Under the pieces are notes generated by a model. That model worked only from the letters and a program-made list of their open reading frames with translations. It ran no database searches and was not told the origin of the DNA. The position numbers and the translations under genes were made by a program. A DNA stretch of 31,299 nt from Candidatus Njordarchaeota archaeon. Lineage in GTDB: Archaea; Thermoproteota; JANJXX01; Panguiarchaeales; Panguiarchaeaceae. Below are positions 31,118 to 31,299 of this stretch, piece by piece. How positions within the stretch are numbered: the first letter of the stretch is position 1; each line of letters begins with the position of its first letter. Where the stretch lies: contig JAGSHR010000187.1 in NCBI GenBank assembly GCA_029855985.1, forward strand, positions 1 through 31,299, read 5' to 3'.

Positions 31118-31297
31118 CTATTCAAACAAAATTGGATTTTCCGTTCTTTTTGTGTAATCATTATAATATAATAGTTGTTTTGCGTGTTTTAGGCCTATTT
31201 TGTAGGCGTAGTATTGGGTGAATACCAAGGTGTCATAGGCTATTAGTAGGTATGGTATTGTCACTATGGCTGTGTATATTGTTAGCCATATTGTTGT
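31118..31297 (-). CDS. C-terminal end of an unidentified membrane protein (5' part outside the window)
   Basis: A frame open to the right edge ends with TAG at 31118 after 59 codons. The visible part begins with a hydrophobic segment (W-L-T-I-Y-T-A-I-V-T-I-P-Y-L-L-I-A-Y), followed by an aromatic stretch (F-T-Q-Y-Y-A-Y-K) and a polar tail ending N-P-I-L-F-E. Codon use is AC-rich on the coding strand, like the nitrilase gene. The family cannot be recognised from this fragment. Confidence 0.6.
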   Translation of the reverse strand, partial: TTIWLTIYTAIVTIPYLLIAYDTLVFTQYYAYKIGLKHAKQLLYYNDYTKRTENPILFE

Positions 31298-31299
31298 TA

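Noticed and set aside
1..31299. CRISPR array, prophage or toxin-antitoxin locus
   Set aside because: No regularly spaced repeats, no cas, phage structural or toxin genes; the only mobile DNA seen is the IS607-type element at the left edge.

Overview
The window is an AT-rich piece of an archaeal chromosome. The translation and RNA-processing genes (eS1, eS4, Rpp29, a Pno1/Dim2-type KH protein), clamp-loader genes (rfcS/rfcL), RadB, CTP-dependent riboflavin kinase, an archaeal FAD synthase, geranylgeranyl reductase and bulge-helix-bulge tRNA introns are all archaeal hallmarks. The tRNA stems are almost entirely G:C while the protein genes are AT-rich, which suggests a thermophile. PorABCD, a five-gene oligopeptide ABC transporter, a class III aminotransferase, an Lrp regulator and a nitrilase suggest an anaerobic peptide or amino-acid fermenter. 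I cannot fix the phylum from the sequence alone. A deep TACK-type or unplaced archaeal lineage is plausible, because RadB is unusual in classical Crenarchaeota.

Layout. 1-1.7 kb: right part of an IS607-type element, with a serine recombinase TnpA (cut by the window edge), an intact TnpB and a structured 3' end that probably makes the guide (omega/re) RNA. 1.76-3.86 kb, minus strand: eS1, RadB and a DUF151-like protein. 3.98-5.0 kb: an unknown gene translationally coupled to riboflavin kinase. 5.07-6.24 kb, minus strand: an RNA-binding protein and a zinc-ribbon membrane protein. 6.4-10.55 kb: RibL, then RfcS, RfcL and the KH protein. RfcL has an unusual insertion of about 100 residues, rich in Trp, before its Walker A motif. 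10.55-15.44 kb, minus strand: a ten-gene fragment of the S10/spc ribosomal superoperon (uS19 to uL5, including RNase P Rpp29). 15.55-17.67 kb: geranylgeranyl reductase, a strong candidate C/D box sRNA, and the rRNA dimethyladenosine transferase KsgA.

17.64-20.89 kb, minus strand: pyruvate (2-oxoacid):ferredoxin oxidoreductase in the order porC-D-A-B. 21.09-27.71 kb, minus strand: a dipeptide/oligopeptide uptake operon (binding protein, B, C, D, F), followed by a secreted, membrane-anchored BPL_N/glutaminase-fold protein. That protein seems to need a non-canonical AUA start to get its signal peptide. 27.9-30.74 kb, plus strand: class III aminotransferase, Lrp/AsnC regulator and carbon-nitrogen hydrolase. 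30.76-31.05 kb, minus strand: a tRNA cluster Phe-Trp-Gly, with 21- and 20-nt introns in Phe and Trp and CCA encoded in all three. The window ends in the 3' part of an unidentified membrane-protein gene.

How the genes may work together (inference): Opp imports peptides, aminotransferase and nitrilase-type enzymes process the products under Lrp control, and Por oxidises the resulting 2-oxoacids with reduction of ferredoxin. The most unusual items are the RfcL insertion, the apparent AUA start, the C/D sRNA beside ksgA, the uL22 acidic tail and the TnpB guide-RNA structure.
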